DNA from: an uncultured Pelagibacteraceae bacterium
GTDB taxonomy: Bacteria; Pseudomonadota; Alphaproteobacteria; Pelagibacterales; Pelagibacteraceae
Length of the DNA: 64,000 nt
Direction of reading: 5' to 3'
NCBI GenBank assembly: GCA_902578265.1
Contig: CACHCA010000003.1
Location: forward strand, 1-64,000
The translations under genes and the position numbers were made by a program. A model generated the notes under the pieces. It saw nothing but the letters and a program-made list of their open reading frames with translations. It was not told the DNA's origin and did no database searches. Each line of letters begins with the position of its first letter. Position 1 is the stretch's first letter. Shown piece after piece: positions 26,496 through 34,790 of the stretch.

Positions 26496-27635
26496 ATGAA
26501 ATTTGAAGCCTCAAAGGCTGCGGCCTTAAATAAATTAAATAATTTTGTAGAAAAAAATCTTTCTGAATATTCCAAACTAAGAAATTTTGATTTTGGTCCG
26601 GAAAAGAGAACAAATATATCTGGTTTATCTCCATATATTACTCATGGAGTTATCAACGAGAAAGAAGTTATTGAAAAATCACTTAGCAAGTTTTCTTTTT
26701 CAAAAAATGAAAAATTCATTCAAGAAGTTTTGTGGCGAACATATTGGAAGGGTTGGTTAGAATTACGACCAAACGTTTGGACAGATTACTTAGTTGAGTT
26801 AAATAAAATTCGAGAGGAATATAAAGATAACCAAAATTACAAAAATGCAATAGATGGAAAAACCAATATTGAATGTTTTAATTTTTGGGTAACAGAGCTT
26901 AAAGAAAATAATTATTTACATAATCATACTAGAATGTGGTTTGCTAGTATTTGGATTTTTACATTAGAATTACCCTGGCAATTAGGAGCAGAATTTTTTA
27001 TGCAACATCTTTACGATGGTGACTCTGCATCTAATACTCTTGGTTGGAGATGGGTAGCTGGAATTCAAACACAAGGAAAACACTATTTAGCGAGTGAGTG
27101 GAATATTAAAAAATTCACTAATAATAGATTTAATAATATTAAATTAAACGAAAACGCTCCTCCAAAAGTTTCTGAAAAAACTTACTCAATAGTTAAACAA
27201 GATTTTAGCAATAAAAATATAGATGATGAAAATCTTTTTATTTTTGAAAATAGTTTATCATTTGAAACCACAGATTTTCAAAATCATAAATTTAAAAAAA
27301 TTTATATAATTTCAAATAAAAATGTAAATAGATCTATCAAACTAAGTGAAAAAGTTATTAAATTTAAAGCTCTTTTAGTAGATGATCAAAAACAAAGATT
27401 AGAAAATAATTCTATTACTTGTGAAGTGGTAGACATAAGTGAGATTAAAAATATAAACGAAAAAATTATAGCGTTATATCCAACAGTCGGTGAAAACCTA
27501 GATTATTTAAATTTAAATAATTTAAAAATAGATTTTTTATATAGAAAACTCGATCAATATTCATGGCAGTATTGTAATAAAGGTTTTTTTAATTTTAAAA
27601 ATTATATTCCTAAAATAATTACAACTTTTAATTAA
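26496..27635 (+). CDS. Photolyase/cryptochrome FAD-binding domain protein without N-terminal antenna domain
   Basis: A 379-residue protein that starts directly where the FAD-binding half of a photolyase begins (ALNKLNNFVEKNLSEYSKLRN). Residues 1-230 hold the helical FAD domain: LSPYITHG, VLWRTYWKGW, the YDGDSASNTLGWRWVAG loop that cradles the flavin, and KHYLASEWN. The usual N-terminal alpha/beta antenna domain is absent. Residues about 240-379 form an unrelated or circularly placed alpha/beta-like tail (IYIISNKN, ALLVDD, IIALYPTVGENLDYL). It could be a reduced photolyase, a light sensor, or an enzyme with a permuted domain order. It starts 6 bp after the psiE-like gene. Confidence 0.8.
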   Translation: MKFEASKAAALNKLNNFVEKNLSEYSKLRNFDFGPEKRTNISGLSPYITHGVINEKEVIEKSLSKFSFSKNEKFIQEVLWRTYWKGWLELRPNVWTDYLVELNKIREEYKDNQNYKNAIDGKTNIECFNFWVTELKENNYLHNHTRMWFASIWIFTLELPWQLGAEFFMQHLYDGDSASNTLGWRWVAGIQTQGKHYLASEWNIKKFTNNRFNNIKLNENAPPKVSEKTYSIVKQDFSNKNIDDENLFIFENSLSFETTDFQNHKFKKIYIISNKNVNRSIKLSEKVIKFKALLVDDQKQRLENNSITCEVVDISEIKNINEKIIALYPTVGENLDYLNLNNLKIDFLYRKLDQYSWQYCNKGFFNFKNYIPKIITTFN

Positions 27636-27853
27636 AACCACCTAAACATCCCGATGATTCCTGCTGTAGCATAAAAGAATTGCAAAAATAATATTCCTCT
27701 GTGACCACCCCTATAGGCCCAAATTCCAATTAAAATTGCGGAAATAAGTAACAAACAAAAACCAAAAAATTCTATGCCAATATTCATAGCTACAAATAAT
27801 GAATATAGTATTGCAGTTATAACTCCTGCCCATTCAAAAATTTTATTATTCAT
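27632..27853 (-). CDS. Small membrane protein, unknown
   Basis: A 73-residue protein with two or three hydrophobic segments (about 7-25, 28-46 and 53-70) and a GGHRG loop. It overlaps the stop of the convergent photolyase-related gene by 4 bp and lies 5 bp downstream of the ArfA-like ORF on the same strand. Not recognised; possibly a general small membrane protein. Confidence 0.6.
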   Translation of the reverse strand: MNNKIFEWAGVITAILYSLFVAMNIGIEFFGFCLLLISAILIGIWAYRGGHRGILFLQFFYATAGIIGMFRWF

Positions 27854-27858
27854 ACTTT

Positions 27859-27996
27859 TTATTCGTTTTCCAGCTTGAATTTTTTTCTATTATAAATTTT
27901 TTTTTTATTTTTTACTATTTTATTTCTTAGCATTGGTGAGCTTAATAATTTAGCCATTGGATTTTTCTTTTTTAATTTTTTTCTTTTTTTGCTCAT
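27859..27996 (-). CDS. ArfA-like small basic protein (candidate ribosome-rescue factor)
   Basis: A 45-residue ORF that fills most of the gap between two genes. The translation has a lysine-rich start (SKKRKKLKKK), then NPMAKLLSSPMLRNKIVKNKKKIYNRKK. This resembles the ArfA core (N-x-x-A-x-x-L-x-x-P-x-x-R-x-x-V-x-K-x-K-K...Y-x-R-K), where the basic tail enters the empty mRNA channel of a stalled ribosome. ArfA recruits RF2 when tmRNA fails. E. coli ArfA is longer (about 55-72 residues). The start ATG at 27996 has no strong Shine-Dalgarno sequence. Homology is judged by eye and could be chance in a basic peptide, but the matched positions are spread along the core. Confidence 0.6.
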   Translation of the reverse strand: MSKKRKKLKKKNPMAKLLSSPMLRNKIVKNKKKIYNRKKFKLENE

Positions 27997-28024
27997 ATGA
28001 GTTTTTAAAATTAGTATACAAAAT

Positions 28025-28714
28025 TTATCTTGCCAATTTTATGAAAATATCACCCATGCCAGCATCTAAATTTTCTAAAGGTGTATTGTTTCTTAAATTA
28101 CAATACCTACCAGTAACTTGGTGGCTTTTAACAAAATCTATTTCATCTTTTTCACAACTTTTTCCATTATGCAACAAACCTATAACTATTCGATCATCAA
28201 GACTATAAACCTCTGATTTATTAATTTTTTTACCATCACAAAAATAATCTTTATTTACTCTGTTTGGAAAATCCTGTTTATCGCAAGGGTTTTTGATAGT
28301 TAAAACATAAAATTCCTTCAAGCCATCTTTAAATTCATATTTCATTTTTTGAGTTTCAGAGTACTTCATAAGATCACATGAACATGGAACACAACATCTA
28401 TAATAATTTCCACAAATTTTTTTTTGAGTTTTAGTTTCTTCAATAAATAAAAATTCTGAGTCGCTATTTGGATCAATCAAAGATCCAGAAACCGCGCAGT
28501 ATAATTTATTAAATTCAATAAAATCTTTATAAGTGATTTTTTTATCTATAATATATTTAAAAAACTTTGGTCCTGCCGCATTTCTATTTTTATCAGGGAA
28601 TATTCTTGACCAATCAGTAATAAGCTCCTTGTGATAGTTTTTTTCTTCAGCGAATGATTTAAGTTGGAATAATATTAAAAATATAATCAAAAAAAGATTT
28701 AAAAATTTTTTCAT
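28025..28714 (-). CDS. Cysteine-rich secreted protein, unknown
   Basis: A 229-residue protein with a signal peptide (about 1-22). The mature part has ten or so cysteines, concentrated in CGNYYRCCVPCSCDL (residues near 100-114), and further pairs (PCDKQ, FCDGK, SCEKDE, YCNLRN), which suggests a disulfide-stabilised extracellular protein or a metal site. The C-terminus holds GDIFIKLAR. The start overlaps the stop of the FG-GAP gene by 4 bp, so translation is coupled. No family recognised. Confidence 0.7.
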   Translation of the reverse strand: MKKFLNLFLIIFLILFQLKSFAEEKNYHKELITDWSRIFPDKNRNAAGPKFFKYIIDKKITYKDFIEFNKLYCAVSGSLIDPNSDSEFLFIEETKTQKKICGNYYRCCVPCSCDLMKYSETQKMKYEFKDGLKEFYVLTIKNPCDKQDFPNRVNKDYFCDGKKINKSEVYSLDDRIVIGLLHNGKSCEKDEIDFVKSHQVTGRYCNLRNNTPLENLDAGMGDIFIKLAR

Positions 28715-30141
28715 TTTTGTTTTACAGTAATTGTTTGATTTAACTCAGTTACATTGAATAATTTTTTTGTTCCATTGGTCCATTTAATCTCTACTTTAAA
28801 ATTTTTTTCGTTTTTTCTAATTCCATAATGTGCCACAGGCTCCATTTGGCATAAGTAACCAGATCCTGCATCAATAGTTTTGGAATGCTTTCTTTTATTT
28901 GTTATTAATGTTACCGTAGCTCCTCTCGCTGGGGCACCATATTTATTTAATGGTTTAATTCTTAGGTATTTATTTCCTTTGTCAACTTTTGCTTTATACA
29001 AAGTTAATGGTTGTTCTTTACTTTCACCACGAGCAACTAACAATTCTAAAACTCCGTCATTATCAATATCTGCGACAGCTGCCCCAGTTCCATACCCATT
29101 AACTTCGAGACCAACTTGAAAATTTATCTGTTCAAATTTTCCATCATCGTTAATACGAAATAATTTATTTGGTTCTGCTATATTGTTCATAAAAACTTCA
29201 TCAAAACCATCGTTATCAAAATCTGCAGAAATAATTGTTCTAATTCTAGAAGGTTTATCAAAATCTATATTTCCTATGTCTTTAAATTCCTTTTTTTCCA
29301 AAACCCAGGCTCTATGATATCCAAGCCAATTACCACTGAGAATATCTAATCTGCCTCGATAATATATGTCTGATAAAGCTGTACCTCTCCCATTTTGGAT
29401 TGCATCATCTACTCTATAATCAAATGCTACATCTTCAAAATTTCCATTATTATTTTTATAAAGATAATTTGCTCCCCTCTCATTTGCTGCAAAAATATCT
29501 GCTCTATCTGACAAGATATGTCCTGATACCACTGCTCTTCCACCAGTGATATTATCAAGATTTAAACTCTGAGCCTTATCTTTAATCAATTCATCTTCAA
29601 TCTCATAAAATCTGGTTGGGCCTCCGTAATTTGCTACATAGACTCCATATTCACCATCTCCCTTTCTATCTACACAAACTACAGATCTTCCTGCTGTTAA
29701 ATTTAGGTTTTCTTTATTTTTTTCTAATTCGAATAAATCAAAATAATTATTATCTTCTATATCTAATAATCTATCTGAATATTTTTTATCCCCACTATAT
29801 GTATCTGTATTTAGAAAGTAAATTTCTTCAAAACCATCTTTATCGATATCACAAGCAGCAACTCCTATAGTTCTTTTTAAAGTATCTGAAAAAATTTTTT
29901 GCTGATTTAGATTCTTTAATTTTCCATCCTGAAAAGATAAAGCTAAGTTAGGATAACCAAATCCTGTTACTAAAAACTCATAATTTCCATCCATATTAAA
30001 ATCTGTTACTGAGATACCATAGCTGAGCCTTTTTTCATTATTTTCAATAATTTTTGATAGATCCTCAAAAAATTCCGCACGAGTATTATTTGTAAGAATT
30101 ACAAAAAAAATAAAAATCAAATATAGAGTAAGATTTTTCAT
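28711..30141 (-). CDS. FG-GAP repeat protein with ASPIC/UnbV domain
   Basis: A 476-residue secreted protein when read from ATG 30141, whose A-T-G-A overlaps the DUF2256 stop; this start begins directly with a signal peptide (MKNLTLYLIFIFF...TRA). An alternative TTG at 30168 adds nine unlikely residues. The body has repeated calcium-binding-like motifs (DFNMDGNYEF, DIDKDGFEEI, DFDNDGFDEV, DIDNDGVLEL) of a beta-propeller, and the C-terminal 80 residues match the ASPIC/UnbV domain (LRIKPLNKYGAPARGATV...GSGYLCQMEPVAHYG). The function may be an extracellular scaffold or binding protein. It is linked to the photolyase operon, which is unusual. Confidence 0.82.
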   Translation of the reverse strand: MKNLTLYLIFIFFVILTNNTRAEFFEDLSKIIENNEKRLSYGISVTDFNMDGNYEFLVTGFGYPNLALSFQDGKLKNLNQQKIFSDTLKRTIGVAACDIDKDGFEEIYFLNTDTYSGDKKYSDRLLDIEDNNYFDLFELEKNKENLNLTAGRSVVCVDRKGDGEYGVYVANYGGPTRFYEIEDELIKDKAQSLNLDNITGGRAVVSGHILSDRADIFAANERGANYLYKNNNGNFEDVAFDYRVDDAIQNGRGTALSDIYYRGRLDILSGNWLGYHRAWVLEKKEFKDIGNIDFDKPSRIRTIISADFDNDGFDEVFMNNIAEPNKLFRINDDGKFEQINFQVGLEVNGYGTGAAVADIDNDGVLELLVARGESKEQPLTLYKAKVDKGNKYLRIKPLNKYGAPARGATVTLITNKRKHSKTIDAGSGYLCQMEPVAHYGIRKNEKNFKVEIKWTNGTKKLFNVTELNQTITVKQK

Positions 30142-30266
30142 TTTTTTGATGAACATTTTTTTGAGCAATACTTAACCTTTTCCCAATTGAGTCTCCATTT
30201 CCTTCTCCATTTAAATGGTCTTTGACATATTGGACAAACCTTAATTGGTAAATTTTCTTTTTTCAC
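30138..30266 (-). CDS. DUF2256 small zinc-ribbon-like protein
   Basis: A 42-residue ORF with a GTG start that shares its first base with the TAG stop of the photolyase-like gene (TAGTG). It contains LPIKVCPICQRPFKWRRKW and NWEKVKYCSKKC, the C-x2-C...C-x3-C pattern and RPFxWRxKW core of the DUF2256 family. Family members are commonly encoded beside cryptochrome/photolyase genes, as here, so a role with the photolyase-like protein is plausible. Its stop overlaps the ATG of the FG-GAP gene (ATGA). Confidence 0.85.
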   Translation of the reverse strand: MKKENLPIKVCPICQRPFKWRRKWRLNWEKVKYCSKKCSSKK

Positions 30267-31756
30267 TAAACTGTGTTTTCTTTAATGAATTTATCTGCAG
30301 CCGACAAAATTAATTTTTTTCTATCCACTTTCATTTTATCAAATATTCTTACCATCATTGAAAGTCTTGGATTTTTTAAAAAAAACTTTCTATTACGATC
30401 TATAAATCTCCAATAAAGTCCGTCCATCGTGTTACACCATTCTCCTTTTTTAAAATCCATCATTTTCATAAAATAACTTGATCCACAAATGTATGGTTTG
30501 GTTGCAAAAATTCCCCCGTCACTAAATAACCCCATACCATAAACATTGGGTACCATTACCCAATCTGAGGAGTCGACAAACATCTCCATGAACCATTTAT
30601 AAACAAACACTGGTTTGATCTCACAAAGGTTCATTATGTTTGATAAAATCATTAATCTTTCAATGTGATGAGACCATCCAAAATTTAATGCGTTTTTAAT
30701 TGCGTAATCTAATGGAGGTAAACCTGTCGTTCCATCATACCATGACTTTTTCATTTTACGATTTTGTTTGAAAAAATTTCCAGTTTCCATTTCGTTTGAG
30801 TAACTTTGGTAGATTCCTCTCATAAATTCTCTCCATCCTATAACCTGACGAACATAACCTTCTAAAGAATTTAATCTGATTTTTTTACTTTTATGGAAAT
30901 CTAAAACTTTTTTGATAATAAATTCAGGTGTGATTAAACCAAGGTTGATATAAGGACTTAAAGCGCTGTGAAATAAGATATTATCTTTTTGATCCACTGC
31001 GTCCTCATAATCACCAAATAAATTAGATTTTTCTTTAATGAAAAAATTCAATAATTTGACTACATCATTATACTCTGTAGCAAACCAAAAATTTTTGGTT
31101 GTTCCTGGATGATCTTTAAATAGTTTTTCAATAATGGGTTTCAATTTTTTTGTATGATTTGTTTCATTAATTTTAGGAAACTTTGGAATAGAAATATTTT
31201 TTGGTAACTTATTTCTGTTATCTTCATCAAAACTCCATTTGCCTCCAATAGGATTTCCATCAGAACCCATTAATATTCCAGATTTCTTTCTCACTTCCTT
31301 ATAAAAAGTTGCCATGAAAGGTTTTTTTGATTTAGATAGATATTGTTTAAATTCATCTCTTGAATTCAAAAACATTGGAGTTTGAATAATATTCCATTTG
31401 ATTTTTTCTTTTTTTACGAATTGATTTATTTTTTTCTCAAAAAATTTATCCTCGACTTCAAAACTTGAAATCTCTTTTATTTTTTTTGAATTAATTATTC
31501 TTTTTAATTTTTTTAAATAGTCTTCTTTAAATTCTTTTTCCTCAATTTTAAAATATTCTAATTTAAACTTATCTTTTCTGAGGTTTTCCGCATGTGAACG
31601 CATCGATGACAAAAAGAGAAGTATCTTATTTTTATGATGTTTTTCATAAGTACATAATTGATAATCCTCTGCCATAAAAATTAGGTGGTCTTTTTTGAAG
31701 CGATCCAAGTATTTTGATGGAAATAATTGATTACCCAGTATAAAAAATAACTTCAT
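30266..31756 (-). CDS. Photolyase-like protein of the FeS-BCP/(6-4) family lacking most Fe-S cysteines
   Basis: A 496-residue member of the bacterial (6-4) photolyase/cryptochrome-related family. N-terminal DPRP-type alpha/beta domain (1-180), then the FAD domain with FHSALSPYINLGL, QVIGWREFMRGIY, HHIERLM (363-369), DWVMVPNVYGMGLFSDGG (398-415) and a C-terminal FxxxLYWRF-like end. In the PhrB family four cysteines bind a 4Fe-4S cluster. Here the segment before HHIERLM has no cysteine, the Cys-x2-Cys after KMMDF is missing (KKGEW), and only Cys441 remains. The protein probably lacks the cluster. It is 27 bp from the divergent SDR gene. Confidence 0.85.
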   Translation of the reverse strand: MKLFFILGNQLFPSKYLDRFKKDHLIFMAEDYQLCTYEKHHKNKILLFLSSMRSHAENLRKDKFKLEYFKIEEKEFKEDYLKKLKRIINSKKIKEISSFEVEDKFFEKKINQFVKKEKIKWNIIQTPMFLNSRDEFKQYLSKSKKPFMATFYKEVRKKSGILMGSDGNPIGGKWSFDEDNRNKLPKNISIPKFPKINETNHTKKLKPIIEKLFKDHPGTTKNFWFATEYNDVVKLLNFFIKEKSNLFGDYEDAVDQKDNILFHSALSPYINLGLITPEFIIKKVLDFHKSKKIRLNSLEGYVRQVIGWREFMRGIYQSYSNEMETGNFFKQNRKMKKSWYDGTTGLPPLDYAIKNALNFGWSHHIERLMILSNIMNLCEIKPVFVYKWFMEMFVDSSDWVMVPNVYGMGLFSDGGIFATKPYICGSSYFMKMMDFKKGEWCNTMDGLYWRFIDRNRKFFLKNPRLSMMVRIFDKMKVDRKKLILSAADKFIKENTV

Positions 31757-31783
31757 AATTAAATATAACTAATAAAATTTTTT

Positions 31784-32494
31784 ATGTCAGAAAAATATCT
31801 TATTCTTGGTGCGACAGGTTCAATCGGATCTAGTTTAGCTGAACAATTAGTAAATTCAGGTAATTCAGTTCATTTAGTTGGCAGAAATGAAAATGAAACA
31901 AAAAATATTTCTGAGAAATTAGGTTGTAGTTTTACAATAGCCGATGTTTTGCAGGATGGATTTGTGGAAAAGGTTAAAAATGATATTTCTGATGTAAAAG
32001 GAATTGCCTACTGTGTAGGTTCAATTGATTTAAAACCTTTGAGAATGGTCAATGAACAAGATTTTAATAAGTGTATGAAATTAAATTTATACTCAGCAGT
32101 GGATGTTATAAAAGGCTACCAGGATAGTTTAAAAAAAAATAAAGGTTCAGTAGTTTTATTTTCTACAGTTGCAGCTCAAAGAGGTTTTACAAATCACGCT
32201 ATAATTGCCTCTACTAAGGCCGCTGTAGAAGGTTTAACTGTTTCTTTAGCAGCGGAATTTGCTCCTAATATTAGAGTGAACTGTATTGCACCTAGTTTGA
32301 CTAACTCGAAAATTGCTGAGCCAATGTTAAAAAATAAGGCATTAGCAGATGGTATAGCTAAAGCCCATCCTTTAAAAAGATTAGGTGAAGGTAAGGACTC
32401 TGCCTCTCTTGCAAAATTTCTTATTACTGACGACAGTTCTTGGGTTACAGGTCAAATAATTGCTGTTGATGGTGGTAGATCAAAACTTTCTTAA
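31784..32494 (+). CDS. Short-chain dehydrogenase/reductase homologue without the catalytic tyrosine
   Basis: A 236-residue Rossmann-fold protein with GATGSIGSSL at the nucleotide site, NLYSAVDV around the conserved Asn and a C-terminal GQIIAVDGG. Ser127 is in FSTVAA. The residue four before Lys145 in AIIASTKAAVEG, where Tyr should be, is Ile141. Relatives with NHA...AAK in place of YxxxK are known, so this is a family trait rather than a broken gene; the true reaction is uncertain. It lies divergently from the photolyase-like gene with only 27 bp between and is followed after one base by the aldose dehydrogenase-like gene. Confidence 0.88.
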   Translation: MSEKYLILGATGSIGSSLAEQLVNSGNSVHLVGRNENETKNISEKLGCSFTIADVLQDGFVEKVKNDISDVKGIAYCVGSIDLKPLRMVNEQDFNKCMKLNLYSAVDVIKGYQDSLKKNKGSVVLFSTVAAQRGFTNHAIIASTKAAVEGLTVSLAAEFAPNIRVNCIAPSLTNSKIAEPMLKNKALADGIAKAHPLKRLGEGKDSASLAKFLITDDSSWVTGQIIAVDGGRSKLS

Positions 32495-32495
32495 A

Positions 32496-33560
32496 GTGAA
32501 AAGAACGCTTGTTACAATTTTTTTATTTACACTTTTTATTAATTATTCATTCGCTGATAATTTAAGATTTAAGAAGATTGTAAATTTAAAAGGTCCATGG
32601 GGATCTACTTTTATTAATGATACAGAATTATTAATTACCGAAAAAAGTGGAGAAATTAAATTAATAGACCTTAATACTAAAAAAATTACTTCATTAAATC
32701 ACAATCTTAATTATTTAGAGCATGGACAGGGTGGTTTATTAGATATTCTTTTTAAAGATGATTTTGTATATATTTCTTATACCGAAAATAGAGGAAATTG
32801 GAAAACTAGTACCTCAATAGCAAAATCGAAATTTAATGAAAAAGATTTAATCTTTAAAAATATTTTCCAAGCAAACCCACCTATTGACTCTGGATATCAC
32901 TTTGGATCAAGGTTGGCGATCAAAGATGGTTATCTTTTCGCGTCTGCTGGTGAAAGAGGTCAAGGTATGATTGCACAAGATCCTACAAAGCATCCTGGTA
33001 GTATCATTAGAATAAATATTGATGGAAGTATCCCAAAAGATAATCCAAAATTTCAGGGTAAATCAGATTGGTTACCTGAAATTTATCAAATAGGTATTAG
33101 AAATCCTCAAGGTCTAACTTTATCACCATTTGATGAAAAAATTTATATGAGTAATCATGGAGCAAGAGGAGGAGATTGGTTTGGTGAAGCAAAAAAAGGT
33201 GAAAATTATGGATGGAAAATTTTAGGTTGGGGAGGGACAAACTATTCAGGCATTCCTATCGGTCCAAAATGGAAACCAGGTTTTACAAAAGCGATACAAT
33301 ATTGGGTGCCATCCATAGCAACAAGTGCAATCACAATTTACAAAGGAAAAGAGTTTAGTGAATGGGATGGACATGCTTTAATTACATCACTTAAAGACAA
33401 ATCTTTGAGAAAATTAATATTTGACGACTTATCTAATGTGAAAGAGGAAATCATATTTAAAAATAAAATTGGAAGAATAAGAGATATACAAGTACATCCT
33501 GATAACGGAAAAGTTTACTTTTTAGGAGGAGACGCTCTCTGGCTGATGGAGAAAATCTAA
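32496..33560 (+). CDS. PQQ-dependent aldose (sugar) dehydrogenase-like protein
   Basis: A 354-residue secreted six-blade beta-propeller of the glucose/sorbosone dehydrogenase family. The GTG at 32496, one base after the SDR stop, gives a signal peptide (KRTLVTIFLFTLFINYSFA). An in-frame ATG at 32460 lies inside the SDR gene and is unlikely. Seen: GSRLAIKDGYLF, HPGSIIRIN, IYQIGIRNPQGL, YMSNHGARGGDWFGE, and a WGG-TNYSGIPIG segment. The family oxidises aldoses in the periplasm with pyrroloquinoline quinone. No pqq genes are in the window, so the cofactor may be imported. Confidence 0.9.
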   Translation: MKRTLVTIFLFTLFINYSFADNLRFKKIVNLKGPWGSTFINDTELLITEKSGEIKLIDLNTKKITSLNHNLNYLEHGQGGLLDILFKDDFVYISYTENRGNWKTSTSIAKSKFNEKDLIFKNIFQANPPIDSGYHFGSRLAIKDGYLFASAGERGQGMIAQDPTKHPGSIIRINIDGSIPKDNPKFQGKSDWLPEIYQIGIRNPQGLTLSPFDEKIYMSNHGARGGDWFGEAKKGENYGWKILGWGGTNYSGIPIGPKWKPGFTKAIQYWVPSIATSAITIYKGKEFSEWDGHALITSLKDKSLRKLIFDDLSNVKEEIIFKNKIGRIRDIQVHPDNGKVYFLGGDALWLMEKI

Positions 33561-33617
33561 TTTTTTAGATATAAGTAACCATCTAATTCGATTAAAAGAT
33601 TATATCTAAATAAATTT

Positions 33618-34517
33618 ATGAATTGGGTAGTTTTTACAATTTTAGCAGCTTTTTTTCAAAATCTAAGAACTTCATTACAGAAAAAATTAAATAAAGATTT
33701 ATCATTGGTTGCTTCTGCATACGTAAGATTTGCCTTTGCATTACCATTTGCTTTTGTATTATTTTTTTTTTTTCACGATTTTAATATCATTTCAGATATT
33801 CTAGATCAAACTAACTTCATTTTTTTTACTTTTTTAGGATCTATTTTACAAGTTACTTTTACAATAACACTATTATACCTTTTTAGATTTTCAAACTTTG
33901 TTGTTGGTACTTCACTTAGTAAAACAGAAGTTATTCAAATTGCGATTTTTGAATATATCATATTAAAAGATAAACTAAATTTGCTTGGTGTTTTTGGAAT
34001 AATAATTGCAACACTTGGAGTTATTATTATTTCGATCAAAGATTATAAATTGTTTTTTAAAAATTTTTTTTCAAAAGTAACACTTATTGGACTGGGAGCT
34101 GGACTTTTACTAGGTCTCAGTGTTGTCTATTTTAGGGCAGCAGCACTAACACTAGAAAATTTTTCCTCCAATTTTGATAAAGCGCTTACCACAGTTTTTT
34201 TTGCTTTGGTAATTCAAACTATAATCATTACTGCATATCTGATAATTTTTGAAAAATCGGAATTCAAAAAATTTTTTGATAATAAATTTGAAATATGCTT
34301 GACTGGGCTAGCTGGTTTTTTAGCGACACTATCTTGGTTTTTTGCTTTCACTTTAATTCAAGCATCTTTTGTTAGAGCTGTTGGTCAAATTGAAATATTT
34401 TTTAGTTACATCTCATCAAAATATCTTTTTAAAGAAAAGATAACTTTTATTGAAATCTTAGGTATTTTGATATTTATAGCTGGTGCAACTTTATTGCTTT
34501 TAACAAGAACAACTTAA
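33618..34517 (+). CDS. EamA/DMT-family permease
   Basis: A 299-residue protein with ten hydrophobic segments in two repeats, the EamA pattern (FVVGTSLSKTEVIQIAIFEYIIL at the end of the first repeat; FVRAVGQIEIFFSYISSKYLFKE at the end of the second). Direction and substrate unknown. A second EamA gene occurs at 4325-5230; the two are not close paralogues by eye. Convergent with the SHOCT gene. Confidence 0.88.
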   Translation: MNWVVFTILAAFFQNLRTSLQKKLNKDLSLVASAYVRFAFALPFAFVLFFFFHDFNIISDILDQTNFIFFTFLGSILQVTFTITLLYLFRFSNFVVGTSLSKTEVIQIAIFEYIILKDKLNLLGVFGIIIATLGVIIISIKDYKLFFKNFFSKVTLIGLGAGLLLGLSVVYFRAAALTLENFSSNFDKALTTVFFALVIQTIIITAYLIIFEKSEFKKFFDNKFEICLTGLAGFLATLSWFFAFTLIQASFVRAVGQIEIFFSYISSKYLFKEKITFIEILGILIFIAGATLLLLTRTT

Positions 34518-34520
34518 TAT

Positions 34521-34787
34521 TTAATTATTTAATAATTTATTTTTTGCCTTTTCAAACTCTTCTTGAGTTAATACACCGCTTTCTCTAAGTTCATTCAATT
34601 TTTCTAATTCATCACTCAAAGATTTATCAGAGTTTGACTCCTCATTATTTTCATCTATTTCATTTTCATCTTTGTTAGCTTGGTTAGCTTGTTTCGCACT
34701 AACACCGCTCATGATAGCTCTTGTCCCTAAATATAAAACAAAGAATAAAATAGGAATTACCAGTCCAAAAAAAATTAATTTTTCCAT
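34521..34787 (-). CDS. SHOCT-domain membrane protein
   Basis: An 88-residue protein with one N-terminal membrane helix (about 5-24), an acidic low-complexity linker (DENEIDENNEESNSD, about 42-56), and a SHOCT domain at the C-terminus (LEKLNELRESGVLTQEEFEKAK). SHOCT domains are short helical oligomerisation modules in membrane-associated proteins. Lies 3 bp downstream of the next small membrane gene on the same strand. Confidence 0.82.
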   Translation of the reverse strand: MEKLIFFGLVIPILFFVLYLGTRAIMSGVSAKQANQANKDENEIDENNEESNSDKSLSDELEKLNELRESGVLTQEEFEKAKNKLLNN

Positions 34788-34790
34788 TAC

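Noticed and set aside
30142-30168. TTG start of the FG-GAP protein
   Set aside because: The ATG at 30141 overlaps the DUF2256 stop as ATGA and gives a standard signal peptide.
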